Below are positions 9,176 to 18,545 of a stretch of 64,000 nt of DNA, piece after piece. The position numbers and the translations under genes are program-made. Location of the stretch: assembly GCA_900199505.1 (NCBI GenBank), contig FZQV01000006.1:33395-97394 (forward strand), given 5' to 3'. The stretch is from Ruaniaceae bacterium KH17 (GTDB lineage Bacteria > Actinomycetota > Actinomycetes > Actinomycetales > Actinomycetaceae). The notes under the pieces were generated by a model that saw nothing but the letters and a program-made list of their open reading frames with translations, had not been told where the DNA came from and made no database searches. Every line of letters begins with the position of its first letter. Position 1 is the first letter of the stretch.

Positions 9176-9630
9176 GCCATGACCTCCTGCCACTCGGTCT
9201 GCGACGCGAGCATCGTGCGGGCGGCGTCCTGTGCCCCCGTGAGTGTATGGTGCGCGCCCCAACCACACTGGACCTCGTTGGCGGCTGGCACCGAATCGGC
9301 GTCGAGCACATCCTGGAGGGTGGCGGCGATGAGCGCGTGGATTTCGTCATCGGTGTGGTCCCCGACGGCGATGAGATAGAACCCCGTTTGGCAGCCCATC
9401 GGCGAGAAGTCCACGATGTAGTCCGCGTGATTGCGCAGATTCTCGGCGATCAGGTGCTCGAGGGAGTGGACCGTGTCCATCTCGAGGTGGGCCACGTTGG
9501 GTTGGGTGAAGCGGACGTCGTACTTCACGAGAACATCGCCGTGTGGCAGGACCTTGCGATCGGCAATCCGGATATAGGGGGCCGCGACGGCCGTGTGATC
9601 GAGATTGAAGCTCTCTACGTTCATCTTCAT
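9172..9630 (-). CDS. luxS: S-ribosylhomocysteine lyase, AI-2 synthesis
   Basis: 152 residues, the usual LuxS length. HSLEHL carries the two metal-binding histidines, [10 protein letters not shown] the active-site cysteine, and VQCGWGAHH the third metal ligand cysteine. It converts S-ribosylhomocysteine to homocysteine and DPD, the precursor of AI-2. It forms a two-gene operon with mtnN. Whether the organism signals with AI-2 cannot be told; no Lsr-type importer is in the window. Confidence 0.95.
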   Translation of the reverse strand: MKMNVESFNLDHTAVAAPYIRIADRKVLPHGDVLVKYDVRFTQPNVAHLEMDTVHSLEHLIAENLRNHADYIVDFSPMGCQTGFYLIAVGDHTDDEIHALIAATLQDVLDADSVPAANEVQCGWGAHHTLTGAQDAARTMLASQTEWQEVMA

Positions 9631-9638
9631 GGCACTAA

Positions 9639-9677
9639 CCTAGCGGGCCGAGTGCCGCCTGTGGGAGGCCCGCTAGG
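9639..9677. promoter_or_regulatory. 11-bp perfect inverted repeat upstream of luxS
   Basis: CCTAGCGGGCC (9639-9649) is repeated inverted as GGCCCGCTAGG (9667-9677), starting 9 bases upstream of the luxS start. A leader hairpin or operator for luxS-mtnN is likely; terminator activity for the upstream operon is also possible. Confidence 0.5.
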
Positions 9678-9727
9678 TGAACAGTGAAATGCGCATCAGC
9701 CGTGATCCGTACCTCTGGACTCAGCTT
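9676..9727. repeat. Degenerate family A palindromic repeat
   Basis: GCATCAGC-GTGATCCGTACCTCT here matches the centre and right arm of the 28402-28451 copy, but the outer arms have decayed. It overlaps the stop codon of the gene ending at 9721. Confidence 0.5.
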
Positions 9728-10716
9728 TCGCGGGTGGGCGTGGTTGGGGGTGGTTCCGTGGGCGCCGTCGGCGGCGGGGTCTCCTGAAGGAACTCGACGA
9801 TCACTTCCACGGTCGTATCGAAGTACGAGCGGCCATCTGGCGCGATCGCGCGGTGGTCGAGGTACCAGCGCTTCGAGTCGTGCTTCATGGGTCCGATGCA
9901 GAGATTGACGGCGCGGCCCTCCGCCTGCGCGTCGTGGAACGCCGAGTTCTTCACCCAGCGCCAGCGGCCCGGTGAGATCACGGCGCCGAGTCTATGCAAG
10001 AGGTCCTTCGATCCCCACAAGTGCAGGAAGCGGTGGATCCGCGTGAACGCTGGGGCGTTCGTGAAGACGCCCCCCATCGAGATGATCTGGGTTGGGATGC
10101 CGCCACTCTCGAGAAACCAGGAGGCGTTGAGCGCCATCTGTGAGCCGCCCGAATACCCGATCACGGTCACGGTAGCTCCACTGCCGGGAACATAGCCCTC
10201 GGCGCGGATCGCCCGCGAGATCACGTTGGCGAGGCCGAGCCCGTAGGTGGGGCCGTAGCGCGGATCGATCGCCACGAGCACCTGGAACACGTTGCGCAGA
10301 TTGACAACGTACGGCGCGAGCGATGGGAATGTGGACTCCCGGCCACGCCCCGCCCGCGCCCACAACCAGCCGCCACGGCGTTCGGTGAGGCCGCGGTTCG
10401 CGGCCGAGTACGGGAAGACATCGCCAATCACGCGCGTCCCGGGGACCTGCTCCTCGAGTGCCCGAAGGAAGTGTTGTTCTGTCTTCGAGTTCGAGTTTCC
10501 CTTCCCCCCGACGGCGCCCACCCCCGAGAGGTAGACGACGAACTGGCGAGGTGCCTGGCTGGGCGAGGAGACGCCGTCGGGCGGTGGGGTGAGGAACTGC
10601 AACATCCCCGCGGCTTCATCGCCGTCCTTGGCCCACCAGCGCAGGCTCTCGAGCGGCGAGAGGAGCGCCAGCACCACGAGCGCACCGAGGAGGATCCACA
10701 CCGCCCACTCGATCAT
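9721..10716 (-). CDS. Uncharacterised alpha/beta-hydrolase-like protein, paralogue 1
   Basis: 331 residues from the ATG at 10716, which overlaps the stop of the upstream paralogue (ATGA). An N-terminal membrane anchor (WAVWILLGALVVLALL) is followed by a cytosolic domain with VVYLSGVGAVGG and TVIGYSGGSQMALNAS, a G-x-S-G-G nucleophile elbow typical of serine alpha/beta hydrolases. LHLWGSKD and a late D-H pair could complete a triad. It is about half identical by eye to the adjacent gene product. The C-terminal tail is Pro/Thr-rich. The substrate is unknown; the hydrolase call rests on the elbow motif and strand pattern only. Confidence 0.7.
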   Translation of the reverse strand: MIEWAVWILLGALVVLALLSPLESLRWWAKDGDEAAGMLQFLTPPPDGVSSPSQAPRQFVVYLSGVGAVGGKGNSNSKTEQHFLRALEEQVPGTRVIGDVFPYSAANRGLTERRGGWLWARAGRGRESTFPSLAPYVVNLRNVFQVLVAIDPRYGPTYGLGLANVISRAIRAEGYVPGSGATVTVIGYSGGSQMALNASWFLESGGIPTQIISMGGVFTNAPAFTRIHRFLHLWGSKDLLHRLGAVISPGRWRWVKNSAFHDAQAEGRAVNLCIGPMKHDSKRWYLDHRAIAPDGRSYFDTTVEVIVEFLQETPPPTAPTEPPPTTPTRES

Positions 10717-11705
10717 GAGGTGCGCCCGTCTCGTGGACGAGTGGTAGGAAGCGGGGTCTCGTGGAGAAACTCCACGATCGCGTCGGTGGTGATATCGAAG
10801 TAGGAGTGACCATCGGGCGTGGTAGCGCGGTGGTCGAGGTACCACTGGGCGGCGTCGTGCCGCATGGGGCCGATACAGCGATCGAGCACGCGGCCCTCGG
10901 CCTTCGCGCGGTTGAAGGCGGAGCTGGGAAACCAGCGCAGGCGCCGCGGCGAGAAGACGGGCCCAAGATGGTGCAGCAGGTCCTTCGATCCCCACAGGTG
11001 GATGAATCGGTGGAGCCGCTCGAACGCCGGGTTATTCGCGAAGATCCCGCCCATCGAGACGATCTGGGTGGGGATGCCACTGGATTCGAGGAACCACGCG
11101 GCGTTGAGGCACATCTGGGCGCCGCCGGAGAAGCCGATCACGGTCACGGTGGTGCCGCTCCCGAGCCGGTACCCCTTGTCGAGGAGAGACCGGGTGATCT
11201 CGTTCGCTAGACCGAGCCCGTAGGTGGGCCCGTAGCGTGGATCTCCCGCCACCATGATCTGCAGGATGTTGCGGATCTTGATGAGATAGGAGAGAAGCGA
11301 GAAGCGTGAGCGACGGCGGTGGCGGATGGCGAAGGACCATAGTCGGCCGCTCAACCGCCGCTGCGGCAGGCCGAGATTCTGTGGGGAGTAGGGGAACACG
11401 TCCCCCGTTATGCGGGCGCCGGGAAGCCGGTCCGAGAGGGCGTCCAGGAAGTGCATCTCAGTTTTCGACGTGGAGTTCGCGCCACCGCTCGCTACTGCCA
11501 CGCCCGAGAGGTACACGACGAACTGCTGGACGGGATCGGCGTCGGCATCCGAGCGTGCCGCGTCCAACTCTTCCGGCGCGGCCTTGCGGACGAGGCTCGC
11601 CACGGATTGGCCGTCCCGCGCCCACCAGCGCAGGCTCTCGAGGGGCGAGAGGAGCGCAAGCGTCAGGAGGCTTCCGAAGAGGATCCACAACGCCCAGGTG
11701 ATCAT
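10713..11705 (-). CDS. Uncharacterised alpha/beta-hydrolase-like protein, paralogue 2
   Basis: 330 residues from the ATG at 11705, overlapping the stop of the upstream membrane-protein gene. It shares the layout of its neighbour: N-terminal anchor (WALWILFGSLLTLALL), SPLESLRWWARDG, VVYLSGVAVASGG, DPRYGPTYGLGLANEI, VIGFSGGAQMCLNAA (serine elbow), HLWGSKDLLHHLGP and YLDHRATTPDGHSYFD. Retention of a tandem duplicate inside one translationally coupled operon suggests that the two products form a heteromer or act on paired substrates. No named family was recognised with certainty. Confidence 0.7.
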   Translation of the reverse strand: MITWALWILFGSLLTLALLSPLESLRWWARDGQSVASLVRKAAPEELDAARSDADADPVQQFVVYLSGVAVASGGANSTSKTEMHFLDALSDRLPGARITGDVFPYSPQNLGLPQRRLSGRLWSFAIRHRRRSRFSLLSYLIKIRNILQIMVAGDPRYGPTYGLGLANEITRSLLDKGYRLGSGTTVTVIGFSGGAQMCLNAAWFLESSGIPTQIVSMGGIFANNPAFERLHRFIHLWGSKDLLHHLGPVFSPRRLRWFPSSAFNRAKAEGRVLDRCIGPMRHDAAQWYLDHRATTPDGHSYFDITTDAIVEFLHETPLPTTRPRDGRTS

Positions 11706-12346
11706 TCGCCTGCCGCTTCTGCAGGCTCGGCACTGATGGGAATGATGGGGGTGCCGGCCAGGATGTCGCGCGCCGTGATCTGCGTGGGGACGCCAGTCAC
11801 GAGGCGCCAGATCCGCGCCGTCCCGCGGCTGATGACGGGCCCGATCAGGTCTGAGAGGAGGTTCATCACGAGCCAGGCGGCGCCGGACACGATGAGTGCG
11901 CGGAGCCAGGTCGTGGAGTAGGCGCCGAGCACCAGAGTCCACAGGGCAACGAAGCTCCAGGCGTTCAGGAACTTGGTGAAGACGATGCCGAGAATCGGCA
12001 CGAATCCGAAGACACTAAGGATCAGCGGTGCGGTGGAGGCCAGTGTGAGGGCGATGACCAAGGTGAGTGGCTCGCGGTGCCCGATGATCAGCGGTGCCAC
12101 GAGAAAGAGCACGAATGCGTGCGCCACATAGAGGAGCACGAGCAGGACCCCGGAGAGCGCCAGTGCGGCGGCGGCGCGTAGCCCGCGGACGCGGTTGATA
12201 TAGAGCACGGCGCCGTGGCCAAGGAGGGTGGATACGCCCGCGAGGAACGCGATGCCGATCGCGATGTCGAGCGAGGGTACGCTGGCTCGCCCGGGCGTGA
12301 GAACACCCCAGGCTGAGGCGAAGACGGAGGCGAACCACTCGAGCAT
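11702..12346 (-). CDS. Integral membrane protein of the paralogue operon
   Basis: 214 residues with about five hydrophobic segments (for example IAIGIAFLAGVSTLLGHGA and AALALSGVLLVLLYVAHAF) and a short cytosolic tail, resembling Yip1-like membrane proteins in size and layout. It is first in a three-gene operon, and its stop overlaps the ATG of the downstream hydrolase-like gene. It probably scaffolds the two anchored paralogues. The function is unknown. Confidence 0.65.
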   Translation of the reverse strand: MLEWFASVFASAWGVLTPGRASVPSLDIAIGIAFLAGVSTLLGHGAVLYINRVRGLRAAAALALSGVLLVLLYVAHAFVLFLVAPLIIGHREPLTLVIALTLASTAPLILSVFGFVPILGIVFTKFLNAWSFVALWTLVLGAYSTTWLRALIVSGAAWLVMNLLSDLIGPVISRGTARIWRLVTGVPTQITARDILAGTPIIPISAEPAEAAGE

Positions 12347-12405
12347 TCCCCCATTATGCGCGACACGCCGAAACGACGAGAGTTCCGGAACTCGTTTTCG
12401 CGATG

Positions 12406-12569
12406 TTATCCACAGGTTCGCGTGCGTTGTGGATAGAGCCCGACGGCGTTGTCCACCGGTCGGCGGAGCCCGGCCAGGCCGTCGTGTCAGTGATAAGCGG
12501 CAGAATCTTCAGTAGGGCATCGATAGGGCGATCCACAGGTCCTCCCCAAGGTGTCCGCGGCTGTCCACA
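12406..12569. promoter_or_regulatory. Cluster of DnaA-box-like sequences
   Basis: A perfect DnaA box TTATCCACA (12406-12414) faces an inverted 8/9 match TGTGGATAG (12428-12436). Weaker 7/9 matches are at 12449-12457, 12529-12537 and 12561-12569. The region lies between the divergent membrane-protein and nrdH genes and otherwise has no gene. DnaA regulates ribonucleotide reductase genes in some bacteria, so control of nrdHIE is a reasonable inference. An origin is unlikely without dnaA or dnaN nearby. Confidence 0.45.
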
Positions 12570-12615
12570 GGAAAGGAGACTGGGATGTGGAGCACACAAG
12601 GCACGCGACACGCCG

Positions 12616-12663
12616 ACACGACATCTAGTGGTGATGCACGAATGCGACCACTAGGTGTAGTGT
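12616..12663 (+). promoter_or_regulatory. Tandem NrdR boxes upstream of nrdHIE
   Basis: ACACGACATCTAGTGG (12616-12631) and CCACTAGGTGTAGTGT (12648-12663) each match 12 of 16 positions of the NrdR consensus ACACWATATATWGTGT. Their centres are 32 bases apart, three helical turns, which is the spacing known for paired NrdR boxes. NrdR represses ribonucleotide reductase genes when dATP is high. Confidence 0.75.
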
Positions 12664-12707
12664 CTGAACTCCGGGCAGACGCCTATGCAGAAACGAACTA
12701 CATGAGT

Positions 12708-12745
12708 GTTGTTACGCGTGTGACATTTGAGTCGCGAGTAACAAC
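12708..12745 (+). promoter_or_regulatory. Inverted repeat in the nrdHIE leader
   Basis: GTTGTTACGCG (12708-12718) pairs with CGCGAGTAACAAC (12733-12745) apart from a 2-base bulge, just upstream of the strong ribosome binding site GAAGGAG (12756-12762). It may be a leader hairpin or an operator. Confidence 0.4.
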
Positions 12746-12772
12746 TCCCCGCCGAGAAGGAGTACACGGAAT

Positions 12773-13036
12773 ATGAGCATCACGGTCTACAGCAAGCCGA
12801 ACTGCGTGCAGTGCGATGCCACCTACCGCGCGCTCAAGAAGCACGGCCTCGAGTATGACGTTGTGGATATCTCGGTTGACGCCGAGGCGCTCCAAACGGT
12901 GAAGGCGCTTGGTTACCAGCAGGCTCCTGTCGTGTTTGCCGGTGGCGACCACTGGGCCGGCTTCCGCCCGGACCGCATCAAGGCCGTGGCCGCCGTCGTC
13001 GCCGAGGCGGAGACCGCCGTCGTCGCGAACGCGTAA
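12773..13036 (+). CDS. nrdH: Glutaredoxin-like NrdH
   Basis: 87 residues starting [20 protein letters not shown]. The CVQC redox motif and the later [17 protein letters not shown] region are typical of NrdH. It is the electron donor that re-reduces the NrdEF ribonucleotide reductase, itself reduced by thioredoxin reductase. A ribosome binding site GAAGGAG precedes the ATG by about 10 bases. It is the first gene of nrdHIE, downstream of the NrdR boxes. Confidence 0.95.
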   Translation: MSITVYSKPNCVQCDATYRALKKHGLEYDVVDISVDAEALQTVKALGYQQAPVVFAGGDHWAGFRPDRIKAVAAVVAEAETAVVANA

Positions 13037-13089
13037 CACAGTCGAAGTTCCGCGCTCTTCATGAGCGCTCGTATGCCGGGAGGGGAGTC

Positions 13090-13503
13090 ATGGCACGCAT
13101 CGTCTATTTCTCCTCGGTGTCCGAAAACACGCGCCGGTTCGTGGAGCGGCTGGGGTTCCCTGCCACGCGCATCCCGTTGCACTGGCAGGACGGCTTCCAG
13201 GTGGACGAGGAGTACGTCCTGATAGTGCCGACCTATGGTGGGGGCGAACACAAGGGCGCGGTCCCGAAGCAGGTCATCAAGTTCCTGAATGACCCGCACA
13301 ATCGGGGCCTGATCCGGGGCGTGATTGCCTCGGGCAACACCAATTTCGGTACCGGGTACTGCATCGCGGGGGACATCATCGCCGCGAAGTGCCAGGTTCC
13401 GGTGCTGTATCGATATGAGTTGCTGGGAACAGCGGAGGACGCCGAGCGCGTCCGAGAAGGATTGAGGACGTTTTGGCAGAGACACTCACAGATATCGGCC
13501 TAG
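13090..13503 (+). CDS. nrdI: Flavodoxin-like NrdI
   Basis: 137 residues. [18 protein letters not shown] is the FMN phosphate-binding loop of NrdI; VPTYGGG and [16 protein letters not shown] are further family motifs. NrdI supplies the oxidant for assembly of the dimanganese-tyrosyl radical cofactor in NrdF. Its end overlaps the nrdE start by 31 bases. Confidence 0.95.
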   Translation: MARIVYFSSVSENTRRFVERLGFPATRIPLHWQDGFQVDEEYVLIVPTYGGGEHKGAVPKQVIKFLNDPHNRGLIRGVIASGNTNFGTGYCIAGDIIAAKCQVPVLYRYELLGTAEDAERVREGLRTFWQRHSQISA

Positions 13504-15626
13504 AGACTACGCCGGATTCGCTTGAGCTTGATTACCACTCGCTCAACGCGATGCTGAACCTGTATGACGCCGATGGCAACATCCAGTTCGACAAGGACCG
13601 GGCTGCCGCGCGGCAATACTTCCTGCAGCACGTCAACCAGAACACGGTCTTCTTCCACAACCTGAAGGAGAAGCTCGATTACCTGGTGACCGAGGGCTAC
13701 TACGAGTCCGAGGTGCTCGACAAGTACGATTACGAGTTCATCAAGAGCGTCTTCAAGTTCGCTTACTCCTTCAAGTTCCGCTTCCCCACGTTCCTCGGCG
13801 CGTTCAAGTACTACACCTCGTACACGCTGAAGACCTTCGATGGGAAGCGCTATCTCGAGCGCTTCGAGGATCGTGTGTCGATGGTGGCGCTGTCTCTGGC
13901 CGACGGCGATCGCGACTTCGCGCTCAAGCTGGTCGAAGAGATCATCACGGGCCGGTTCCAGCCGGCCACGCCCACGTTCCTGAACGCGGGAAAGAAGCAG
14001 CGCGGCGAGGCCGTCTCCTGCTTCCTGCTGCGCATCGAGGACAACATGGAGTCGATCGCCCGCGGCATCAACTCGGCGCTACAACTGTCGAAGCGTGGCG
14101 GTGGGGTGGCGCTGTTGCTCACCAACCTGCGTGAGGCCGGCGCCCCGATCAAGAAGATCCAGAACCAGTCCTCGGGAGTGATTCCCGTGATGAAGCTGCT
14201 GGAAGACTCGTTCTCGTACGCGAACCAGCTCGGTGCGCGCCAGGGTGCGGGCGCCGTCTACCTGAACGCGCACCACCCGGACATCGAGTCCTTCCTCGAC
14301 ACGAAGCGGGAGAACGCGGACGAGAAGATCCGCATCAAGACCCTCTCGCTCGGTGTGGTGATCCCGGACATCACGTTCGAGCTCGCGCGCAAGAACGAAG
14401 ACATGTACTTGTTCTCGCCATATGACGTCGAGCGAATCTATGGCGTTCCGTTCTCGGACATCAGCGTGACCGAGAAGTACCACGAGATGGTGGACAACAA
14501 GCAGATCCGCAAGAAGAAGATCAACGCCCGGCAGTTCTTCCAGATGCTTGCCGAGATCCAGTTCGAGTCCGGCTATCCGTACATCATGTTTGAGGACACC
14601 GTGAATCGGGCGAACCCGGTAGCGGGCAAGGTTGTCATGTCCAACCTGTGCTCGGAGATCCTGCAGGTGTCATCGCCGTCGGTCTACAACGATGATCTCT
14701 CCTACAAGGAGATCGGCAAGGACATCTCCTGCAACCTCGGCTCGATGAACATCGCGAAGTCGATGGAGTCCCCGGACTTGGGGCGCACGGTTGGCACCGC
14801 GATCCGCGCGCTCACGGCGGTCTCGGACCAGACCTCGATCGACTCGGTTCCCTCCATCGTCAAGGGCAACAACGAATCGCACGCGATCGGCCTCGGCCAG
14901 ATGAACCTGCACGGGTACTTGGCGAAGGAGCGGATCTACTACGGATCCGAAGAGGGCCTGGACTTCACGAACATCTACTTCTATACGGTGCTTTTCCACG
15001 CGCTGACCGAGTCGAACAAGCTCGCGATCGAACGGGGCCAGGCGTTCGGCGGCTTCGAGAACTCGAAGTACGCCTCCGGTGAGTTCTTCGAGAAGTACGT
15101 GGACCAGGTGTGGGAGCCAAAGACGGCGCGTGTGCGGGAACTGTTCGAGGGGATCCACATTCCGACCCAGGCCGACTGGGCGGCGCTGCGCGATTCGGTG
15201 ATGGAGCACGGCATCTACAACCAGAACCTGCAGGCCGTGCCGCCCACGGGATCGATCTCGTACATCAACCACTCGACGTCCTCGATCCACCCGATCGTCT
15301 CCAAGATCGAGATCCGTAAGGAAGGCAAGATCGGGCGCGTCTACTATCCGGCGCCGTACATGACGAACGAGAACCTGGAGTACTACCAGGACGCGTACGA
15401 GATCGGGTACGAGAAGATCATTGACACGTATGCCGAGGCCACGCAGCACGTGGACCAGGGCCTCTCGCTGACGCTGTTCTTCCCGAGCACGGCGACCACG
15501 CGTGACATCAACAAGGCGCAGATCTACGCGTGGAAGAAGGGCATCAAGACCCTCTACTACATCCGCCTACGCCAGATGGCGCTGGAAGGAACCGAAGTCG
15601 AGGGTTGCGTCTCCTGCATGCTGTAG
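13473..15626 (+). CDS. nrdE: Ribonucleoside-diphosphate reductase class Ib, alpha subunit
   Basis: 717 residues, normal NrdE length, starting from a TTG at 13473 inside the nrdI frame. Visible are the substrate-site region [19 protein letters not shown] with a redox cysteine, [23 protein letters not shown] and the C-terminal CVSCML redox pair that NrdH reduces. It converts ribonucleoside diphosphates to deoxy forms. The partner NrdF is not adjacent but encoded 13.6 kb downstream, which is an unusual split. Confidence 0.97.
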   Translation: MAETLTDIGLETTPDSLELDYHSLNAMLNLYDADGNIQFDKDRAAARQYFLQHVNQNTVFFHNLKEKLDYLVTEGYYESEVLDKYDYEFIKSVFKFAYSFKFRFPTFLGAFKYYTSYTLKTFDGKRYLERFEDRVSMVALSLADGDRDFALKLVEEIITGRFQPATPTFLNAGKKQRGEAVSCFLLRIEDNMESIARGINSALQLSKRGGGVALLLTNLREAGAPIKKIQNQSSGVIPVMKLLEDSFSYANQLGARQGAGAVYLNAHHPDIESFLDTKRENADEKIRIKTLSLGVVIPDITFELARKNEDMYLFSPYDVERIYGVPFSDISVTEKYHEMVDNKQIRKKKINARQFFQMLAEIQFESGYPYIMFEDTVNRANPVAGKVVMSNLCSEILQVSSPSVYNDDLSYKEIGKDISCNLGSMNIAKSMESPDLGRTVGTAIRALTAVSDQTSIDSVPSIVKGNNESHAIGLGQMNLHGYLAKERIYYGSEEGLDFTNIYFYTVLFHALTESNKLAIERGQAFGGFENSKYASGEFFEKYVDQVWEPKTARVRELFEGIHIPTQADWAALRDSVMEHGIYNQNLQAVPPTGSISYINHSTSSIHPIVSKIEIRKEGKIGRVYYPAPYMTNENLEYYQDAYEIGYEKIIDTYAEATQHVDQGLSLTLFFPSTATTRDINKAQIYAWKKGIKTLYYIRLRQMALEGTEVEGCVSCML

Positions 15627-15646
15627 CACTCGCGCCTCCTGAAGGT

Positions 15647-15714
15647 CGTTGAGTGACGAGCGGAGCGAGGAGCGCCGTGCTGAGCGAGCGGAGCGAGACG
15701 AAGTATCGAAACGC
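15647..15714. repeat. Dispersed repeat family B, copy 1
   Basis: This stretch starts CGTTGAGTGACGAGCGG and ends GAGACGAAGTATCGAAAC. The same ends occur in reverse orientation at 56117-56166, a short copy of the left end at 15788-15806, and looser relatives at 30242-30273 and 23873-23910. It lies between the nrdE stop and its terminator. Confidence 0.65.
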
Positions 15715-15721
15715 TCGGAGG

Positions 15722-15751
15722 GGGCCGGTAGCAATCGCTACCGGCCCTTTT
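15722..15751 (+). terminator. Rho-independent terminator of nrdHIE
   Basis: An 11-bp GC-rich perfect stem (15722-15732 with 15737-15747), a 4-base AATC loop, then TTTT. Confidence 0.9.
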
Positions 15752-15871
15752 CGCGCCCCGACGTCCGGCAGCGTCCCACCTTTGAAGCTCGTTGAGTGAC
15801 GAAGCATCACGTTGCAACGCAGGAAACCTGATCGTTGCAAGAGCGGGTATAAAAGTGTTGCAGATCAAGGT

Positions 15872-17137
15872 ATGGTAATTCGTATGGCCTATCGTCCGAG
15901 AGTTGCCGACAGCGTCGTGAGTGAGCTTCTTGCGAGTATGGGAGGCGTCCTCATTGAGGGCTCTCGTGGTTGTGGGAAGACTTCAACCGGGCTTGAGCAT
16001 TCGCGAAGCTCGATCCGGCTGGATCGGGCGCCGCACTACATTCAGCTAGCCGAGCTGAACCCGGTAGAACTCCTCAAGGGACCTACGCCGCGATTGCTAG
16101 ATGAATGGCAGTTGGCGCCCGCTCTCTGGAACGTTGTCCGGCATGAGATCGATGACCGTCAAGAGCGTGGTCAGTTTATTCTCTCGGGTTCGGCGACTCC
16201 GTCTGATGACATCACGCGCCACTCCGGTGCTGGCAGGATTGGGCGACTCAGGATGCGCACGATGTCGTTGTCGGAGAGTGGTGCGTCATCTGGCGAGGTC
16301 TCCCTATCCGGGTTGTCGATGGAGAGCACAGTGGGGGGAAAGTCGCCCCTCGCATACGCGGACATGGCCGAGCAGGCGGTGAGAGGAGGGTGGCCGGCGC
16401 TCCTCTCAGCGAGCACGCGTCAGGCAACCATATTCAATCGTAGTTATTGTGACGATCTCTGTGATACCGAGGTGCGCGAGGCTACTGGAGTGCGGCATGA
16501 TGCGTACCGCCTCCGTCGCCTACTCGAAGCTGTGGCGCGAAGCCTGTCTGGAGAGGTGACACTCAAGAGCCTCGCGCAGGACATTGTCGGTGTGTCAGGC
16601 GAGCACGCTGACCCAAAGACTGTCGCAACGTATCTCGATGCACTCCGACGAGTTTTCGCGGTAGAAGATCTGCCCGCCTGGAGTGTTGCGCTCCGTTCGC
16701 GTTCCCGGCTACGCAGTTCTCCGAAGATGCATCTGGCGGATCCAGCGCTTGCATGTGCAGCACTGGGAGTTGGCACAGATCGGTTGGCACATGATCCCCA
16801 GTATTTTGGTCAAGTCTTCGAGTCGATGGTGATCCGAGATCTGCGTGTCTTGGCCAGTGCCGAGTATGGCCGCGTCTACCACTATCGTGACAATACGGGT
16901 CTCGAGGTGGATGCGATCGTCGAGTATCCCGATGGGAAGTGGGGGGCGGTTGAAGTCAAGCTAGGGTCATCACGAATCCCTGATGCGGAGCGGAGCCTCC
17001 TCACCCTGCGTGACCAGCGAGTCGATCTCGACCGGGTGGGTGCGCCCGCGTTCTTGGCAGTGGTGACGGCGACGGAGTATGCGTATACGCTTCCAAGTGG
17101 GATCGATGTCATTCCTCTTGGCGTTCTTGGCGCCTGA
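15872..17137 (+). CDS. AAA-type ATPase with DUF4143-like C-terminus
   Basis: About 421 residues from the ATG at 15872 (or 417 from 15884). Walker A is EGSRGCGKTS and the Walker B-like stretch RLLDEWQLAP, followed by FILSGSATP, the order seen in the AAA_14/DUF4143 family. The C-terminal VEVKLGSS segment is a PD-(D/E)xK-like element. Such proteins are common, strain-variable orphans with unproven roles, often near toxins or mobile DNA. The gene looks less G+C-rich than its neighbours and sits between repeats, which suggests acquisition by transfer. Confidence 0.82.
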   Translation: MVIRMAYRPRVADSVVSELLASMGGVLIEGSRGCGKTSTGLEHSRSSIRLDRAPHYIQLAELNPVELLKGPTPRLLDEWQLAPALWNVVRHEIDDRQERGQFILSGSATPSDDITRHSGAGRIGRLRMRTMSLSESGASSGEVSLSGLSMESTVGGKSPLAYADMAEQAVRGGWPALLSASTRQATIFNRSYCDDLCDTEVREATGVRHDAYRLRRLLEAVARSLSGEVTLKSLAQDIVGVSGEHADPKTVATYLDALRRVFAVEDLPAWSVALRSRSRLRSSPKMHLADPALACAALGVGTDRLAHDPQYFGQVFESMVIRDLRVLASAEYGRVYHYRDNTGLEVDAIVEYPDGKWGAVEVKLGSSRIPDAERSLLTLRDQRVDLDRVGAPAFLAVVTATEYAYTLPSGIDVIPLGVLGA

Positions 17138-17224
17138 CCTCCCCAGCGAGTTGTCGCGAAGCCTAACCGGCCTCTCGCCAGCCGCGCTGACAGGAGCGCG
17201 ATCTCGTCGGTTGGGTGAGTCCGG

Positions 17225-18445
17225 CTATTCCGGAAGCGCGGTGACGGCGAAGTAGACCGTGCAGGTGTTGTCTTGATGCCCGTAGGCGGAGGCCAATTGC
17301 AGCAGTCGTCCGCTTTCGGGAAGTGGGAGGAGCGGAGAAGAGTAGTTGGGGCAGAAGTTGTCCCAGGGATCCTTGACCGAGACGGGGGCTTGCGCGGGCG
17401 TCCACGGTCCGGAGGTGTCGCCCTCGTTGACGAAGATCCGGGAGCCGTTGCCCTCGGCAACCTCTTCACCTTTGAAGAGCATTTGGCCGACGGTGAGCAG
17501 TTGTCCGTCGCTGGTGCCGTCGTCGTACCAGGCAAGGGTGGGGGCGTGCCGGAAATGGGTGCCGTCCTCAGCGATCAGTGTGGAGCCGAGATCGGTGGGG
17601 TCGCCCCAGTCGAGACCGTCCTCGGAGGTTCGCCACCTTTGCTCGCAGTTACCGAGGATCTGAGCACAGACCTCATACGTCATCAGGTAGCTCTCGTCTG
17701 GGAGACGGCGCACCATCGGCATCCCTGGCCGCAGTGCAGGGTCGGTAGCGGCGACGACGGGGGCGGGCGCATCCCACGAGACCAAATCCGAGGAGGTCAT
17801 CAGCTGCAGCGTCTGACTGTAGGTGGGCTGCTCGGTCTCGTCGGCGAAGTACACGGCGAGCCGACCGTCGCTGGTGACGGCGAACTCCGGCTCCCAGATG
17901 CCACCAGAGTTCGGGGCGGTGACGATGGGCGGCTGTTGCTGCCAGGTTCGACCTGCATCGGTGCTGGACCACAGTGGGAGCACCATCCGGCGGTCGGCAC
18001 CCGCGTCAGCACCCGCGGATGCGGACCAAAGTAGTGTGCCGGCGTCGAACTCGCCCACCGCTTGAGGGAGCTCATAGATCACGCCGCAACACAGCCCTTT
18101 GCGTGCGTCCTGGTCCCGGATTTCGCCCACTTCGGTGAATGTGGTGCCCTCATCGGTGCTGTGGAAGATTTTCGCGAGACCGTTCGATCCGGAGAATGCC
18201 ACGACGCTGGCAACGATGGTGCCAGCGTCCTCGCCGTTCTCGATGCGCACCACCCGCGGGTACAGAGCGAGCCCGTCCGTCAGCTGGGTGCCCGTCACCG
18301 CCTGTCCCTTGATGGCATCTCGCTCGACAAGGTCGGGGATGGGATGTGGGGGAGGAGTGCTGGCGCAGGCGCTGAGAATGAAGACCAAGAGAGTTGCGAG
18401 GACGATGAAGCCCTTCTTCGGTTTCGGGCGGTCATGGTTCCCCAA
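17225..18445 (-). CDS. Sialidase-fold (BNR/Asp-box) lipoprotein
   Basis: 406 residues from a TTG at 18445, the only plausible in-frame start before a lipoprotein signal (KPKKGFIVLATLLVFILSAC; lipobox LSAC). The mature part shows Asp-box motifs (STDEGTTF, SSTDAGRTW) and GIWEPEFAVTSDGRLAVYFADE, RPGMPMVRRLPDE, the six-bladed propeller pattern shared by sialidases and GH93-type exo-arabinanases. It probably acts on the cell surface in glycan capture. It is divergent from the GH32 gene, with about 100 bases between. The exact substrate is undecided; no complete sialidase Arg triad was traced. Confidence 0.7.
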   Translation of the reverse strand: MGNHDRPKPKKGFIVLATLLVFILSACASTPPPHPIPDLVERDAIKGQAVTGTQLTDGLALYPRVVRIENGEDAGTIVASVVAFSGSNGLAKIFHSTDEGTTFTEVGEIRDQDARKGLCCGVIYELPQAVGEFDAGTLLWSASAGADAGADRRMVLPLWSSTDAGRTWQQQPPIVTAPNSGGIWEPEFAVTSDGRLAVYFADETEQPTYSQTLQLMTSSDLVSWDAPAPVVAATDPALRPGMPMVRRLPDESYLMTYEVCAQILGNCEQRWRTSEDGLDWGDPTDLGSTLIAEDGTHFRHAPTLAWYDDGTSDGQLLTVGQMLFKGEEVAEGNGSRIFVNEGDTSGPWTPAQAPVSVKDPWDNFCPNYSSPLLPLPESGRLLQLASAYGHQDNTCTVYFAVTALPE

Positions 18446-18545
18446 TTCGGAGCCTGCTGCGAACGTGCACGAACAGCACGATGTTATCGAACTGTCTCCG
18501 CACCGACGGATGGAATGGAGCAGGCGTGTGGCGGTACGCGAGAAT

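Noticed and set aside
9639..9677. SAH riboswitch upstream of luxS
   Set aside because: Only a single inverted repeat is visible; the conserved SAH-riboswitch core and pseudoknot could not be found.
12347..12772. Replication origin
   Set aside because: The DnaA-box-like cluster is not accompanied by dnaA, dnaN, an AT-rich unwinding region or other origin genes; regulation of nrdHIE fits better.
18099..18545. N-terminal extension of the GH32 protein
   Set aside because: The open frame upstream overlaps the divergent lipoprotein gene, which has a clear signal peptide and propeller motifs; GH32 homology starts after 18546.
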